Origin: Photorhabdus cinerea | Lineage (GTDB): Bacteria; Pseudomonadota; Gammaproteobacteria; Enterobacterales; Enterobacteriaceae | Direction of reading: 5' to 3' | Assembly: GCF_011189575.1 (NCBI RefSeq) | Contig: NZ_PUJW01000025.1 | Span: 1 to 57,529 of the forward strand | Length of the DNA: 57,529 nt | Shown: positions 25,231 through 35,716 of the stretch, piece by piece | Layout of the letters: every line of letters starts with the position of its first letter | Numbering within the stretch: position 1 is the stretch's first letter | The notes under the pieces: generated by a model | Told to the model about the DNA's origin: nothing | What the model saw: only the letters and a program-made list of their open reading frames with translations | Database searches by the model: none | Position numbers and translations under genes: made by a program

Positions 25231-27855
25231 TCAGCAAAAATGACACTGAAACGCCGTCCCCTCCCAAGTCACCTGCAATTGTGAATAATGTTGATTCTCT
25301 ATCGTTGCCGTCAGCAATTTGCGACTGATCTGCGGTAATAAAGTATTCGTAATAATGGAATCAATCCTGCGAGCACCAGATTCCTGTTCTATACAACAGG
25401 AAATAATCTGTTGCGTCACTCGGTGGTCAAACTGCGCTGCAATACCATAATTTTCCCGCAGACGCTGAGCCACCCGCGCCAGCTGTAATTGCACAATATT
25501 TTCCAACATTTCATCACTCAATGATAAAAAAGGAATCACTGTCAGGCGGCCAAGCAGTGCAGCAGGAAATGTCCGTAACAGCGGTTGGCGTAACTGCTGG
25601 GTCAACGTTTCCATATTCGGCAAACCATCCTGCCAAGTACAAGCGCTGATAACTTCCTGACTCCCCACATTCGAGGTCAATATGATCAGCGTATTACGGA
25701 AATCAATACGCCGACCTTCCCCATCTTCCATCCAGCCTTTATCGAATACCTGAAAAAACAGTTCATGCACATCGGAATGGGCCTTTTCCACCTCATCAAG
25801 CAATACCAAACTGTATGGGCGTCGCCGAACCGCTTCCGTTAAGACGCCACCTTCACCATAACCAACATACCCCGGAGGCGCCCCTTTCAGGGTTGATACA
25901 CTGTGTGGCTCCTGAAATTCACTCATATTAATGGTAATCAGATTCTGTTCACCACCATACAAGCTCTCAGCAAGTGCTAATGCCGTTTCGGTCTTCCCTA
26001 CCCCAGAAGGACCACACAACAGAAATACCCCCACCGGTTTATTCGGATCAGCCAAATGTGCACGCGCCGTCCGCACCCGCTCACTGATGATATTTAGCGC
26101 GTGTTGCTGACCAATAACCCGTTGCCCCAAGCTGTGTTCCAGCTTCTGGACAACATTGAGCTCATTTTTTACCATCCGACCAAGAGGGATGCCGGTCCAA
26201 TCCGCAACCACCGCTGCAACACTGTGCGCATCCACCGCCACCGTAATTAATGGCTGTTCTCCCTGCAATAAACTCAATTGTTGCCGACAATCCTGTAACT
26301 GTGTCTGCCACGCCAAACGCTGTACATCATCCACCGGTATTTCATCATCGGCAATCAGTTGTTGACGCAAGCTGATAATCTGCTGAGCCAGTGTCATTTC
26401 AGCCCGCCAACGCTGAACCATCTGCTGCTCCGCCGCCTGTAATTCACGGCGCTGCTCATCAAGCTGAGCTAAACGTGCATCATGATCACCACCCAGTTGT
26501 TGCTCACGACAGACAATCTCATATTCCATTTGGAGTGCATCAAGCTGACGGCGATAATTTTCCAACACCGCCGGTTGACTGTGCTGGCTAACCGCGACCC
26601 GTGCACAGGTGGTATCAAGCAGAGCTATAGCTTTATCAGGCAATTGGCGAGCCGGAATATAACGATGAGAGAGCGATACTGCGGCTTCCAAAGCCTCGTC
26701 CAGTAATAACACACCATGATGCTGTTCCAACTGCCCAGACAAACTCCGTATCATTTGTAAAGCCAGCGCTTCGTCCGGCTGTTCGACCTGCAATACCTGG
26801 AAGCGCCGGGTCAGTGCCGGATCTTTTTCAATATGCTTTTTGTATTCCGCCCAAGTAGTAGCACCAATAGTACGCAACTGTCCACGCGCCAGTGCCGGTT
26901 TCAACAGGTTCGCTGCGTCACCAACCCCTTGCGCACCACCAGCGCCAATCAGCATATGAATCTCATCAATAAACAGAATAATGGGAACTGGGCTTTGCTG
27001 AACTTCATTAATCACCGCTTGCAAACGTGCCTCAAATTCTCCTTTCATGCCAGCGCCCGCCTCCAAACGGCCAATATCCAATGACCAGAGCTGAACATGA
27101 CACAATGACGGCGGTAAATCGCCTGATGCAATACGCAATGCCAATCCTTCCACCAGCGCCGTTTTACCCACACCAGCCTCACCGGTAATCAAAGGATTGT
27201 TTTGCCGACGACGTAGCAGAATATCAACCAATTGGCGGATCTCCTTATCCCGCCCAACAACAGGGTCAATTCGCCCGGCCTTCGCAAGTGCTGTCATGTC
27301 CTGCGCATAACGTTGTAACGCGCTCTCTGATGTTGACTTATTATTCCCATTCTCTGCTACTGATCTCTGAAGACTATTTTCCGTACTGTTGCTCAGGATA
27401 TGAGTAAAATCCTGCGCCAGACTTTCCGCATTAATACGGGCAAACTGGGCGGAGATAGCTAACAAATGCTGGCGCAGATTAAAAGTCGTCAACAGGGCCA
27501 GCAATAGGTGAACCCCACGAATCTCACCTGCCGCAAAGGTCACAGAGCTACACACCCAAGCCCGTTCCACTGCTTCATCAATATGAGCGGAAAGATCGGA
27601 AATCGCGCTAGCTCCGCGCGGCAATGCGTCCAGAGCCTGTACAATATCCCGTGCCACCTGCTGCTCATCCAGTGCAAAATGGCCCATGATCTGTTGCAGA
27701 TCGCCCGCTTTTTGCTGCATCAGCTGATGCAACCAGTGCGCCAGTTCAACATAAGGATTGCCTCGCAGCTTACAAAATGCACTGGCGCTTTCCAAAGCAC
27801 TAAACAAGGGCGGATTAAGTTTATTAAATAGTGACTGGCGATTGATATCTGACAT
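25231..27855 (-). CDS. tssH: T6SS sheath-disassembly ATPase ClpV (TssH)
   Basis: An 874-residue AAA+ unfoldase that recycles contracted TssB/C sheath. It has an N-terminal Clp-N domain, Walker A1 GEAGVGKTALVEG with Walker B FIDEIHMLIGAGG, a middle coiled coil, then Walker A2 GPSGVGKTETALALAE with LLDEVEKAH. The start at 27855 (MSDINRQS) has GAGGG just upstream; an ATG five codons earlier lacks a site. It is the last gene of operon A and is followed by a terminator. Confidence 0.95.
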   Translation of the reverse strand: MSDINRQSLFNKLNPPLFSALESASAFCKLRGNPYVELAHWLHQLMQQKAGDLQQIMGHFALDEQQVARDIVQALDALPRGASAISDLSAHIDEAVERAWVCSSVTFAAGEIRGVHLLLALLTTFNLRQHLLAISAQFARINAESLAQDFTHILSNSTENSLQRSVAENGNNKSTSESALQRYAQDMTALAKAGRIDPVVGRDKEIRQLVDILLRRRQNNPLITGEAGVGKTALVEGLALRIASGDLPPSLCHVQLWSLDIGRLEAGAGMKGEFEARLQAVINEVQQSPVPIILFIDEIHMLIGAGGAQGVGDAANLLKPALARGQLRTIGATTWAEYKKHIEKDPALTRRFQVLQVEQPDEALALQMIRSLSGQLEQHHGVLLLDEALEAAVSLSHRYIPARQLPDKAIALLDTTCARVAVSQHSQPAVLENYRRQLDALQMEYEIVCREQQLGGDHDARLAQLDEQRRELQAAEQQMVQRWRAEMTLAQQIISLRQQLIADDEIPVDDVQRLAWQTQLQDCRQQLSLLQGEQPLITVAVDAHSVAAVVADWTGIPLGRMVKNELNVVQKLEHSLGQRVIGQQHALNIISERVRTARAHLADPNKPVGVFLLCGPSGVGKTETALALAESLYGGEQNLITINMSEFQEPHSVSTLKGAPPGYVGYGEGGVLTEAVRRRPYSLVLLDEVEKAHSDVHELFFQVFDKGWMEDGEGRRIDFRNTLIILTSNVGSQEVISACTWQDGLPNMETLTQQLRQPLLRTFPAALLGRLTVIPFLSLSDEMLENIVQLQLARVAQRLRENYGIAAQFDHRVTQQIISCCIEQESGARRIDSIITNTLLPQISRKLLTATIENQHYSQLQVTWEGTAFQCHFC

Positions 27856-27907
27856 AGAACCCTCGTCCATATTGGATAGAAAAGAAAACAGATGCAGCTT
27901 GTTATGA

Positions 27908-28999
27908 CTACGCAGCCTTATCTGGACTGAAACAGAGATCGCTACGATCGTGATGATGGGTGTTAAGCCCCAGCCAACAGTTTTGCCCCAGAGACTGAGC
28001 GCTACCTAATGAACAGCCCTGATAATGTTGGTGATCCAACGTAATTCTGAGCTTCCAGGCATATTCAAGGCCGACATAACCCCGAACCCAGTCACACAAT
28101 TGCTGAAGATCATCACAACAGGATGTTGCGAATCGTGAAGCCGGTAAGAAACGCTGATATGCCGACCAGGAGAGCGGGCCAAGTTCCAGACAAAATGCAT
28201 ATTGCACATCGGCCACCGCAATACCGAGACGAGTTGAGCATCCCAACCGGGCACCTGAATGCCCGTTATGCAGCCGTAACTGCTCATCACGAGCAATCGC
28301 TAACCAATGAAACTGGTTTTCATGTAACGTAACCGGTAAACCAAAGTGGTAACGTAACAAACACAGCAAACCCTCTTTATTACGCGGATAACGGCTCAGA
28401 TGCCCAGCCATATAGTGATGCGTCCGTTCCTGCCGAAAGTTATAACTCGGAATGTGTCCCATGCCGATAAAGCTAGCAAAAAAGTGGTCAAAACGACGGT
28501 TATCGCTGCGATCAAAGGAAAGACAAGGCTGAGCATCCGCCCATGCACGCCAAAACAAGGTTATTAAACGGTGCTGAAAAAGGTTAAAAAAGGCACTCAG
28601 TGCATGATCTTTATGTTGCTTCTGACGTTGCCAGGCAAACTCAGTGACATGTAAAGGCAGAGGCCCATTCGGGCCAAACAGACCAAAGTTATTGATATTA
28701 ATCTGATAGCAAGTGCCATCTGGGTAAGGCACGATGGACGCAATTTCTGCCGGTGCAAAGCACAACGTCGGTTGCTGTCCCAAACGCAATGGCTCATAAC
28801 GCGGTAAAGGTGAACGTCCCAATGAATAGGGCGCGCCTGACTGTGCATCAATACGCCGTAGCAGTTGAAACAGATCGAAATCCCACGGTGTTTTTTCTCT
28901 TTCAGACCAAAAGTGTGTATCAAGGGCAGATGATGCAGTCTGTATTTTTTCTCCAACTTGTACGATCTGATTGTCGGCGTGTATGGCGAATATCTTCAT
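27908..28999 (-). CDS. tssG: T6SS baseplate protein TssG (operon A)
   Basis: A 363-residue TssG/VasB-type wedge protein. It shows the typical FDLFQLLRRID...PYSLGRSPLP...PLRLGQ opening and the conserved NNFGLFGPNGPLPLHVTEF block. It starts four bases inside the tssF stop (ATGA). It works with two TssF copies and TssE in the baseplate wedge. A second, diverged tssG lies in operon B. Confidence 0.93.
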   Translation of the reverse strand: MKIFAIHADNQIVQVGEKIQTASSALDTHFWSEREKTPWDFDLFQLLRRIDAQSGAPYSLGRSPLPRYEPLRLGQQPTLCFAPAEIASIVPYPDGTCYQININNFGLFGPNGPLPLHVTEFAWQRQKQHKDHALSAFFNLFQHRLITLFWRAWADAQPCLSFDRSDNRRFDHFFASFIGMGHIPSYNFRQERTHHYMAGHLSRYPRNKEGLLCLLRYHFGLPVTLHENQFHWLAIARDEQLRLHNGHSGARLGCSTRLGIAVADVQYAFCLELGPLSWSAYQRFLPASRFATSCCDDLQQLCDWVRGYVGLEYAWKLRITLDHQHYQGCSLGSAQSLGQNCWLGLNTHHHDRSDLCFSPDKAA

Positions 29000-30864
29000 A
29001 ACAAGGTCCTCACCCCATCACGCCCCGACCAGAATCCGATCGTCCCCCGTTGCACACTGGACAGCGTTGTTTCGGCAAAACTGTTTACTGTCACCAAGCG
29101 ACTAAACAGCTGCGCCAGTACACTTCCCATTAACCAAGGAGAACGGCCAGAAAATGCCTGTTCATCGACCTCCAATGCTACGCTGATTCCACGCCGAAAC
29201 AACGGTGTACCGGCCATGTGGCGATTTTGAGCCTGTAAGCGACAACAACGGATACCGTTAATCTGCTGCGCAATCACCGCATCTGCCTGACTTGCATGAA
29301 ACCGTAACAGCTGTCGTAGTTCCGTTTCACCCTGTTCAGTGGTGCAATCCTGCAAGCTAAAATAGTTGAGCTGTAACTGATTGATTAGCTGCCAACAAAC
29401 GCTACTCTCTGCCAATGCCGGACGGGGATTACTGGGGCCTTTACGCAACTGAACGGCAGAAACAGGTACAGAATCCTGCATCACCAAGCTTTCTTGTGCC
29501 TGTCGTTGCAGCAATAAAGGAAGATCACGGTTAGTACACAAAACTTCCGCGCTGAGATATTTCAAATCACTGCGCCAGGGCGGATGATGCTCGTCTGCCA
29601 GCGAGACATAAACCTCACTGCCAAGATAATCAGAACGCATACCATAGCGGTTTACATCCTGTAGCAGCAGACGAGATTCACGGCGGATAGAAAAATACCC
29701 CGCATTAACCAACGCATCATCATGCTGCGTATGATAAAGCGGATGGAAAATATAGCGCTGGTCGCCATCATGCTGAGTACCAATACCGCGTAATGCTGTG
29801 ACAGAAAAAACCTCATAATCAAGCGGACGCATGTTATCAACCACAACATGGTATTCATGCTGTTGTTCATTAAGTATCATCGGCTCGGCAGTACGAGGGA
29901 AAAGGTTAATAGCAGGGGTACAATGCAAAGCCAGATGGCTAACATCCACCACCTTTTCCAACTGTGGCGAACGTACATCCAATAGGATCTGAATTTCTAA
30001 TCTCTGTTGTTTACCGGCCTGTGCCAGCAATGGCTGTAACCCACTGATACTGAAAAACTGGAAACGGGCAGGAAAAGCGAAATATTCCTGCAACAGGCGA
30101 TAAGCTTCTACATTGCGCAAATCAACCGGCAACAATGCCTGTTCCGAGGCAAAACCCTCATGACGCAATGCCTGAGATGGCAGCAATAACCGCTGTACTG
30201 AACTGCCGGGAATTTGGCACAACACCCCCTGACAGTGTGCCATCAGTAATTCCAACAATTGTAACGCGGGAATATCGCCGCCACTGAGATAAAGCATCAG
30301 CTCATCACATTGCAATTCGCCCAATGACACATTATCAAAACACGATAGCTGAATACGCAAAGCACCCTGTACATTCGCACCGCCAAGTGCAGAAAGTGGA
30401 ATATCCGCTGGAACACCACCCAATTCAACCTGTAGCAAACGCAGTGGTTGTAAAGTGACATCCTGCGCTGTACGGTAGCAACAGTTAAGCCCCTTCTTTT
30501 TCAGTGCCAAACTCTCCATCAGAGAACCACGAGGTACAGGAAAACCTTTGCTCAGATCTCCTTTAGTCGGATCTGGCTGTAATTCAACAATTGCCATCGA
30601 AGGCAGGCCAGCAAGGTAGTTAGGGTAAAGCGCTTCCAGTAACTGAGCGGAGAAACGCGGAAATTCAGCATCCATTTTGAGTTGAATGCGCGAAGTCAGA
30701 AAAGCAACCCCTTCCATCAAACGCTCAACATAAGGATCGGTAACTTCATTACCTTGCATTCCCAATCGCCCAGCAACGCCGGGATAATGACGAGCAAATT
30801 CTCCTCCCATTTCACGCAGCCATGCCAACTCACGATTGTAATACTCCAGTAATTTTTCATGCAT
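28996..30864 (-). CDS. tssF: T6SS baseplate protein TssF (operon A)
   Basis: A 622-residue TssF/VasA-type protein with the hallmark N-terminus LLEYYNRELAWLREMGGEFA..YPGVAGRLG, then DPYVERLMEGVAFLTSRIQLKMD and LYPNYLAGLPSM. It is cytosolic and part of the baseplate wedge. It starts 3 bases after tssE and overlaps tssG by 4. The operon B paralogue (586 residues) shares only this general layout. Confidence 0.95.
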   Translation of the reverse strand: MHEKLLEYYNRELAWLREMGGEFARHYPGVAGRLGMQGNEVTDPYVERLMEGVAFLTSRIQLKMDAEFPRFSAQLLEALYPNYLAGLPSMAIVELQPDPTKGDLSKGFPVPRGSLMESLALKKKGLNCCYRTAQDVTLQPLRLLQVELGGVPADIPLSALGGANVQGALRIQLSCFDNVSLGELQCDELMLYLSGGDIPALQLLELLMAHCQGVLCQIPGSSVQRLLLPSQALRHEGFASEQALLPVDLRNVEAYRLLQEYFAFPARFQFFSISGLQPLLAQAGKQQRLEIQILLDVRSPQLEKVVDVSHLALHCTPAINLFPRTAEPMILNEQQHEYHVVVDNMRPLDYEVFSVTALRGIGTQHDGDQRYIFHPLYHTQHDDALVNAGYFSIRRESRLLLQDVNRYGMRSDYLGSEVYVSLADEHHPPWRSDLKYLSAEVLCTNRDLPLLLQRQAQESLVMQDSVPVSAVQLRKGPSNPRPALAESSVCWQLINQLQLNYFSLQDCTTEQGETELRQLLRFHASQADAVIAQQINGIRCCRLQAQNRHMAGTPLFRRGISVALEVDEQAFSGRSPWLMGSVLAQLFSRLVTVNSFAETTLSSVQRGTIGFWSGRDGVRTLL

Positions 30865-30867
30865 GAT

Positions 30868-31404
30868 TTACCCTCCATTCACCAGCTCAAAACGGCCATT
30901 TTCCAGATCAACATGACTACTGAAAGCAAATGCCAATGGGCGGGAAGAGCACAACAGATGCCCGCGGATTTCAAAGCAGAGAATATTGTGAGCATTCAGT
31001 TTTTGATCGCCCTGCATACCCGTGATGGTTAATTCCTGCGGCATAATGCGCGGTTCAAAATGGAGAATAGCTTCGCGTATCGCACGCTCAATACTTTCCC
31101 AGCTCACCTGAGAAACAAACTTTCCAGCCAGTGCACGAATACCAAAATTCAATGTGCTGGTGCTGACATGCGGCCATGATGAAAGATCGGCACCAGAGGA
31201 ATAATGGTCGCAATTAAGTAGAGCCTGTAAATTATGCAGAACCGACAAACGAAGTTGCTGAGCACTGTCACCATACAGCGCATCTTCCCGATCATTTCCG
31301 CTCTCTGTCAGACGTTCAAGTAACATGGGAAATGTCTGATGATTGGCATAAACTGCCGACCCCCTACGTTCCCGGGCGTTTTTTTCTGGTATTCTGCTCA
31401 TCAT
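30868..31404 (-). CDS. tssE: T6SS baseplate protein TssE, gp25-like (operon A)
   Basis: A 178-residue gp25-like protein with the RLSVLHNLQALLNCDHYSSG...SWPHVSTSTLNFGI core, followed by the REAILHFEPRIMPQELTI strand segment. It starts directly after the DUF3540 stop and ends just before tssF. It is longer than the operon B TssE (144 residues). Confidence 0.93.
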   Translation of the reverse strand: MMSRIPEKNARERRGSAVYANHQTFPMLLERLTESGNDREDALYGDSAQQLRLSVLHNLQALLNCDHYSSGADLSSWPHVSTSTLNFGIRALAGKFVSQVSWESIERAIREAILHFEPRIMPQELTITGMQGDQKLNAHNILCFEIRGHLLCSSRPLAFAFSSHVDLENGRFELVNGG

Positions 31405-32040
31405 TTAGCCCATATGAATCTGTTCAGAATCCACTTTCGTTATCGCCTGTGACGTGATAATGGTATTACGTGCATGCAGACGGACATAATCGCGCGCCTG
31501 ACAATCCAGCTGCCCAACCCGGACATGTTCTGCCTGTTCAACCTTACGCAATACGCGCTGGCTGATTTGCACTACGGTTTTCCACAAGGCTTCCACGCGC
31601 TGCCCAAGCAGACAAGCCACATTCACCCAAGCAGTCAACTCATCACCGCTGTAACGCATATGAGCAATATGGCAATCACTCTGCTGCGCCGTGATCTGCA
31701 CAGATTGGCTATCAATACTGACCTGTTCAGCGCTGTGGAGCGTTAATTTGCCTTGCGGAGCGATACATAAGTCCCCCGGAACATTAAGCGTTACAGTCTG
31801 CTGCTCATCACTACGACTCAATACAGCCAGCACCCATAGCCGATGGCTATCGTCACCACAAATCAGCACCTCGTCACCAGTTTGTGGACTCAGCAAACAA
31901 CTGATAGCAACACGACATTGCCAGCCACGTTGTTGATACTCGACGATGACATCACCGGTTGGCAGTATGCTGACTACTTGCCCCGCAGCCTGTTGAGGGA
32001 GATTAATCCCCAATGGAAATGGTTTTTGCGTTGCGTTCAT
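31405..32040 (-). CDS. DUF3540 protein, T6SS-associated
   Basis: A 211-residue protein with a beta-rich first half (GQVVSILPTGDVIVEYQQRGWQCRVA...TGDEVLICGDDSHRLWVLAVL) that resembles the DUF3540 family. The second half is helical (VEALWKTVVQISQRVLRKVEQAEHV), followed by a short beta tail. DUF3540 genes typically travel with VgrG, DUF2169 and pentapeptide proteins in effector-loading operons. The molecular function is unknown. The start has a GAGG site. Confidence 0.75.
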   Translation of the reverse strand: MNATQKPFPLGINLPQQAAGQVVSILPTGDVIVEYQQRGWQCRVAISCLLSPQTGDEVLICGDDSHRLWVLAVLSRSDEQQTVTLNVPGDLCIAPQGKLTLHSAEQVSIDSQSVQITAQQSDCHIAHMRYSGDELTAWVNVACLLGQRVEALWKTVVQISQRVLRKVEQAEHVRVGQLDCQARDYVRLHARNTIITSQAITKVDSEQIHMG

Positions 32041-32083
32041 AGATCAACCTCATCACTAGTAAACTTCTGACTTCCGTTAAACG

Positions 32084-33142
32084 CTAGCGGCGCGCACTCC
32101 ACATCTCTGCTGCAAACAGCGCTTCATCCTGTTCCAAAATGCCTTGACGGTTGGAGAAACGGGTTGCTTGCTGACAGGCCCGATGCATCAGCGTGCGCTT
32201 AAAACGCGCCTGACGCAGATCGGCGTGACTGAGATCTGCCCAACTGAAATCGGCATAGCTCAAATCGCAGCCGATAAAAGAGCAGTTATCCGCGTGCGCA
32301 TAGCGCCACTGACTTTGCACTAATGTGCTGTGAGAGAAATCAGACTGGCTCAAACGGGCGGCAATAAACTGCCCGTGATTGATTTTTGCCTGCCGACACT
32401 GCGCTTCACGTAAATCACTTTCAATAAACAGCGCGCCCTCAGCCTGTATCTCATCCAAACAGGCACCTCGCAGAGATGCGCCTTTAAAACAACTCTGCGT
32501 TAATATCGCTTGTCGGAAATCGGCATGATCCAATTGGTTATCGGTAAATTGGCAAGCCTGAAAGGTAAGTCCTTGAAACTGTCCTTCACGTAGATCGCAA
32601 TGTGCAAACACGACCCGTTCAAAACGGCTACCTGCAAAGGTGACACTGCGCAGATCCATACCGAACCAAGTCAAACTCTGGCAACGACAGCTATGCACCG
32701 CACCATTGTGAATATCACAGTCGTACAGTATGACCTTATCAAGCGAACTATCGGTAAGACGCACATTATTAAGGTGAGAAACGATGAAATAGCTACTATC
32801 AAGAACTGCATGCTGCAAAGAGAGCTGTTCCAGCTGACAGTCATTAAATACGCAGTTATTCAGTTGAGTGCGATCAAAGCACGCTTGCGACAAAGTACAT
32901 TGTTGAAACGAACACCCCTTGATCGCCATGCCCTGAAAGGAGGCATACGATAGCTGACATTGCTGAAATACTGTCTCATCAAGTCTGCAACAACTGAGAT
33001 CAACACTTTCAAAAACAACATTGACAAACACCATACCAGCCAGATCCCGCCCTGCCAGCAGGTCGTTAGTCAGACATATATCTTGAATAATTTCCCCTTG
33101 CGAAATCAGCTCACTCAGTTGTTCCGGCGTTAACGTTTTCAT
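32084..33142 (-). CDS. Pentapeptide-repeat protein, T6SS operon A
   Basis: A 352-residue protein built almost wholly from A(D/N)LxF-like pentapeptides (for example CSFQQCTLSQACFDRTQL and SYADFSWADLSHADLRQARF), which fold as a right-handed quadrilateral beta-helix. The start at 33142 has GGGGA upstream and overlaps the previous stop as ATGA. A further in-frame TTG is less likely. It is probably an adaptor or structural partner for the DUF2169 protein in VgrG loading, by context only. Confidence 0.8.
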   Translation of the reverse strand: MKTLTPEQLSELISQGEIIQDICLTNDLLAGRDLAGMVFVNVVFESVDLSCCRLDETVFQQCQLSYASFQGMAIKGCSFQQCTLSQACFDRTQLNNCVFNDCQLEQLSLQHAVLDSSYFIVSHLNNVRLTDSSLDKVILYDCDIHNGAVHSCRCQSLTWFGMDLRSVTFAGSRFERVVFAHCDLREGQFQGLTFQACQFTDNQLDHADFRQAILTQSCFKGASLRGACLDEIQAEGALFIESDLREAQCRQAKINHGQFIAARLSQSDFSHSTLVQSQWRYAHADNCSFIGCDLSYADFSWADLSHADLRQARFKRTLMHRACQQATRFSNRQGILEQDEALFAAEMWSARR

Positions 33143-35685
33143 ATTAAGTCCCCGCTGGCACAAGGTAGAGTTTTACACTGATCAAGCAGAGCACCCTGCA
33201 ACTGAGTATTCACATCAACACTGGATTGAGAAATATCGGCGCGAAACAGATTAGCGCGACGCAAATCTGCCCCCGCTAAATGGGACTTTTGCAGTATTGC
33301 CCCCATCAGGTTAGCTTCCTGCAAATTACTATTCGTCAACAAGGTACGAATAAACAGAGAGTTGCTGCCATTAACAGCCCGCATTTGGGCAAAACTGAGA
33401 TCAGCTTCGCTGAAATCACAGTTTTGCAGTACAGCCTCTGAAAAATCAGCGGCTTCAAGGAGTGTGAGGCGAAAGTTACAACTGGTCAGCCGCGCATGCT
33501 GGAACAGACCGGAGCGAATATGAGTTTTACCCGTAAATACACAACTCTCTAAGTGTGCATGCTGGTATTGAGCATGATCGAGTGCACTATCAAGAAAAGT
33601 ACAGCTATCCATCACCGCATGATTGAAACGTACTGCGGTAAACCCGCCATTGATCACCGTCATACGTGTCAAATGGGCATGACTAAAATCCAGCTCTTCC
33701 GGCACCAGATCCATAAACAGGCAATTTTCCAACCGTGCTTGGGAAAAATGGCAATGGTAGAGCATGCACTGACGCAACAAAATATCACTCAGAGAAGCCT
33801 GGGAGAAATCACACATGACCAGCTCCGCCTGCTCCAACAACACACCACCAAGGCGTGCACCGGTAAAATAACAGTTGTGACACCGTGCTCCAGTCAGTGA
33901 GACATTATCTAAACAGGCAGCATTCAGCGAGGTATTATTCAGTGAGGCATAGGCCAGCATCGCTTCACTCAGATCAGCTTCATCCAGACAACAGTTATCC
34001 AGATTGGCATTTTCCAGCAGGGTACGTTGTAAATTAGCCCGACGCAGATCCAAACCAGAAAGATCGGCCCCCGTCAAATCCATATCACTGAGATCACGTT
34101 TTGTTGCCATGCAAGCCATCACATGGCGACGTAGCACCTCTGCTTGTTCACCCTGCAATCTGGTAGCTGGTGGACGCGTATTCGCTGACAACAGATACAT
34201 CTGATGCAAGCTGCGGTGTGTCTGTTTCAATGTTTCAGGTGTCTGCAATTCCGGCGTTTTTTGCGACTGTTTGTGCAACAGATCCAACATGCGGTAGTAA
34301 CTTGCCGGGCCAGCCGGGGGAGCACTGGTTTGTTTCGTTGCTGCATAAGCAGCACTTTTTTTCTGAACACGCTGTTGTATACGTTCTGCCTGCCGCTCCA
34401 GACTGGCAACCAGCTCAGGTAATTTATCGGCAGTCAGCGCTTTTTCCCCTTGCAGCGGCAACTCTGTCAGCAGTTGATTGATATCCTGATCTTGCTTCTG
34501 ACTTCTCGCCTGATGCCGCTGGCGCAAATAGGTTTCACGCCTTGTCATCGTCTCGGCCAATGCACTGGGTGTAACCTGCACATCATTATCTATCCAAGGC
34601 GCAATCAGGCTTTCATCCATCAAATCCTTTTCCCGTAGGGTAAAAAGTGCACCTTTCTCTTTTTCTGCTCGTTGTGTCATCACCTGTTGGTAATGGGCAA
34701 CCGGACGCTCAGACTGTGCCAGCTCCATAGCGACCAACATCTGATGTACATCCGCGGCATCATCTTCATTAATCGGACAGGCACCATGCCAAATGAGTGC
34801 CATGCGTTCCAAATGAGGCATAAACCATGCCGTGGTAGCACGTAAATGGACCTCCTCAAGACGCATTTCCTCACCACGCTGGCGGTTGATAAAACAACGT
34901 GCCTGCCAGCCCGGTAACGTTCCCTGTTGTACGGCCTGAGTGGGATGCATATTCCAGATGCGCCAGCTAGCAGCGGGTGGCAAACAAGATTGTCCCGTCA
35001 ACCACTGATCCTGTCCGGCCATATTGAACAGGTGCCAATCGGTATCGCGGGCAAAACCGGGAAATTCATGTGCCAGCCACTGTTTATCATATTTTTTCCC
35101 CATCAAGCGGCTACGTTGAGGCCAGCTAAAATCCAGTGGTGCAAAACTGGCTGGCGGTACACGCTGATATACTGAATGCAGCAACTGGTCAGGCAATTCA
35201 ACATTAGGTAATGGATGCCACAATACGCCATCATGGGTAACCGGTTCATCCCCCTTACCCAACGGGTTTTCTGCCGTACAGTTACCGCCAAAAGCATTTG
35301 TCCAATCAAGATGCATCTTCTCAAACGGCTGTGGCGCTGAAGGATGCCCGTTCTGCCAGTAACGATCACCAAACACCATCAGGCTTTTTTCTTTATCAGC
35401 AACCTGAATCCTCGCTATACAAGCCTCTTTTTGCGACTGATGATTCGTCCAGGCATAACCGGTAGCAAAGAATTCTGCACAAGGCTTAGGGATGGCAAGA
35501 TCCAATACTCCGCCGGTGCTTTGCAACTCTTGTGAAACCAGTTGCCATAGCTCCGGTTCTGGCCTGATTTGTGGTGAATCGCTCATATCGGTCAGCGCCA
35601 TCACCGTGACGCCCAAATAGTTTTGCTGCTGCCAGCGCCACGGACGATGTAAGAGTCCCAATCTCAGAGGTTTTATAATTTTCAT
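33139..35685 (-). CDS. DUF2169 adaptor fused to pentapeptide repeats
   Basis: An 848-residue protein. Residues about 1-320 match the DUF2169 domain found in T6SS effector adaptors (FGDRYW, FEKMHLDWTNAFGG, GKGDEPVTHDG, LPNVELPDQ, FAPLDFSWPQRS). A charged linker follows, then about 380 residues of pentapeptides (DLTGADLSGLDLRRANL onward). In Agrobacterium a DUF2169 protein is needed to load an effector with VgrG, as I recall. It lies directly downstream of vgrG. The usual DUF4150 PAAR-like partner is not in this operon. ATG 35685 has an AGGAG site. Confidence 0.85.
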   Translation of the reverse strand: MKIIKPLRLGLLHRPWRWQQQNYLGVTVMALTDMSDSPQIRPEPELWQLVSQELQSTGGVLDLAIPKPCAEFFATGYAWTNHQSQKEACIARIQVADKEKSLMVFGDRYWQNGHPSAPQPFEKMHLDWTNAFGGNCTAENPLGKGDEPVTHDGVLWHPLPNVELPDQLLHSVYQRVPPASFAPLDFSWPQRSRLMGKKYDKQWLAHEFPGFARDTDWHLFNMAGQDQWLTGQSCLPPAASWRIWNMHPTQAVQQGTLPGWQARCFINRQRGEEMRLEEVHLRATTAWFMPHLERMALIWHGACPINEDDAADVHQMLVAMELAQSERPVAHYQQVMTQRAEKEKGALFTLREKDLMDESLIAPWIDNDVQVTPSALAETMTRRETYLRQRHQARSQKQDQDINQLLTELPLQGEKALTADKLPELVASLERQAERIQQRVQKKSAAYAATKQTSAPPAGPASYYRMLDLLHKQSQKTPELQTPETLKQTHRSLHQMYLLSANTRPPATRLQGEQAEVLRRHVMACMATKRDLSDMDLTGADLSGLDLRRANLQRTLLENANLDNCCLDEADLSEAMLAYASLNNTSLNAACLDNVSLTGARCHNCYFTGARLGGVLLEQAELVMCDFSQASLSDILLRQCMLYHCHFSQARLENCLFMDLVPEELDFSHAHLTRMTVINGGFTAVRFNHAVMDSCTFLDSALDHAQYQHAHLESCVFTGKTHIRSGLFQHARLTSCNFRLTLLEAADFSEAVLQNCDFSEADLSFAQMRAVNGSNSLFIRTLLTNSNLQEANLMGAILQKSHLAGADLRRANLFRADISQSSVDVNTQLQGALLDQCKTLPCASGDLI

Positions 35686-35716
35686 CACCAATTCTCCTGT
35701 CTTGTGCCTTGGTATG

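Noticed and set aside
32084..35685. Pentapeptide proteins as fluoroquinolone-resistance (Qnr) proteins
   Set aside because: The DUF2169 fusion and placement within the vgrG operon point to T6SS cargo loading, and the lengths are not Qnr-like.
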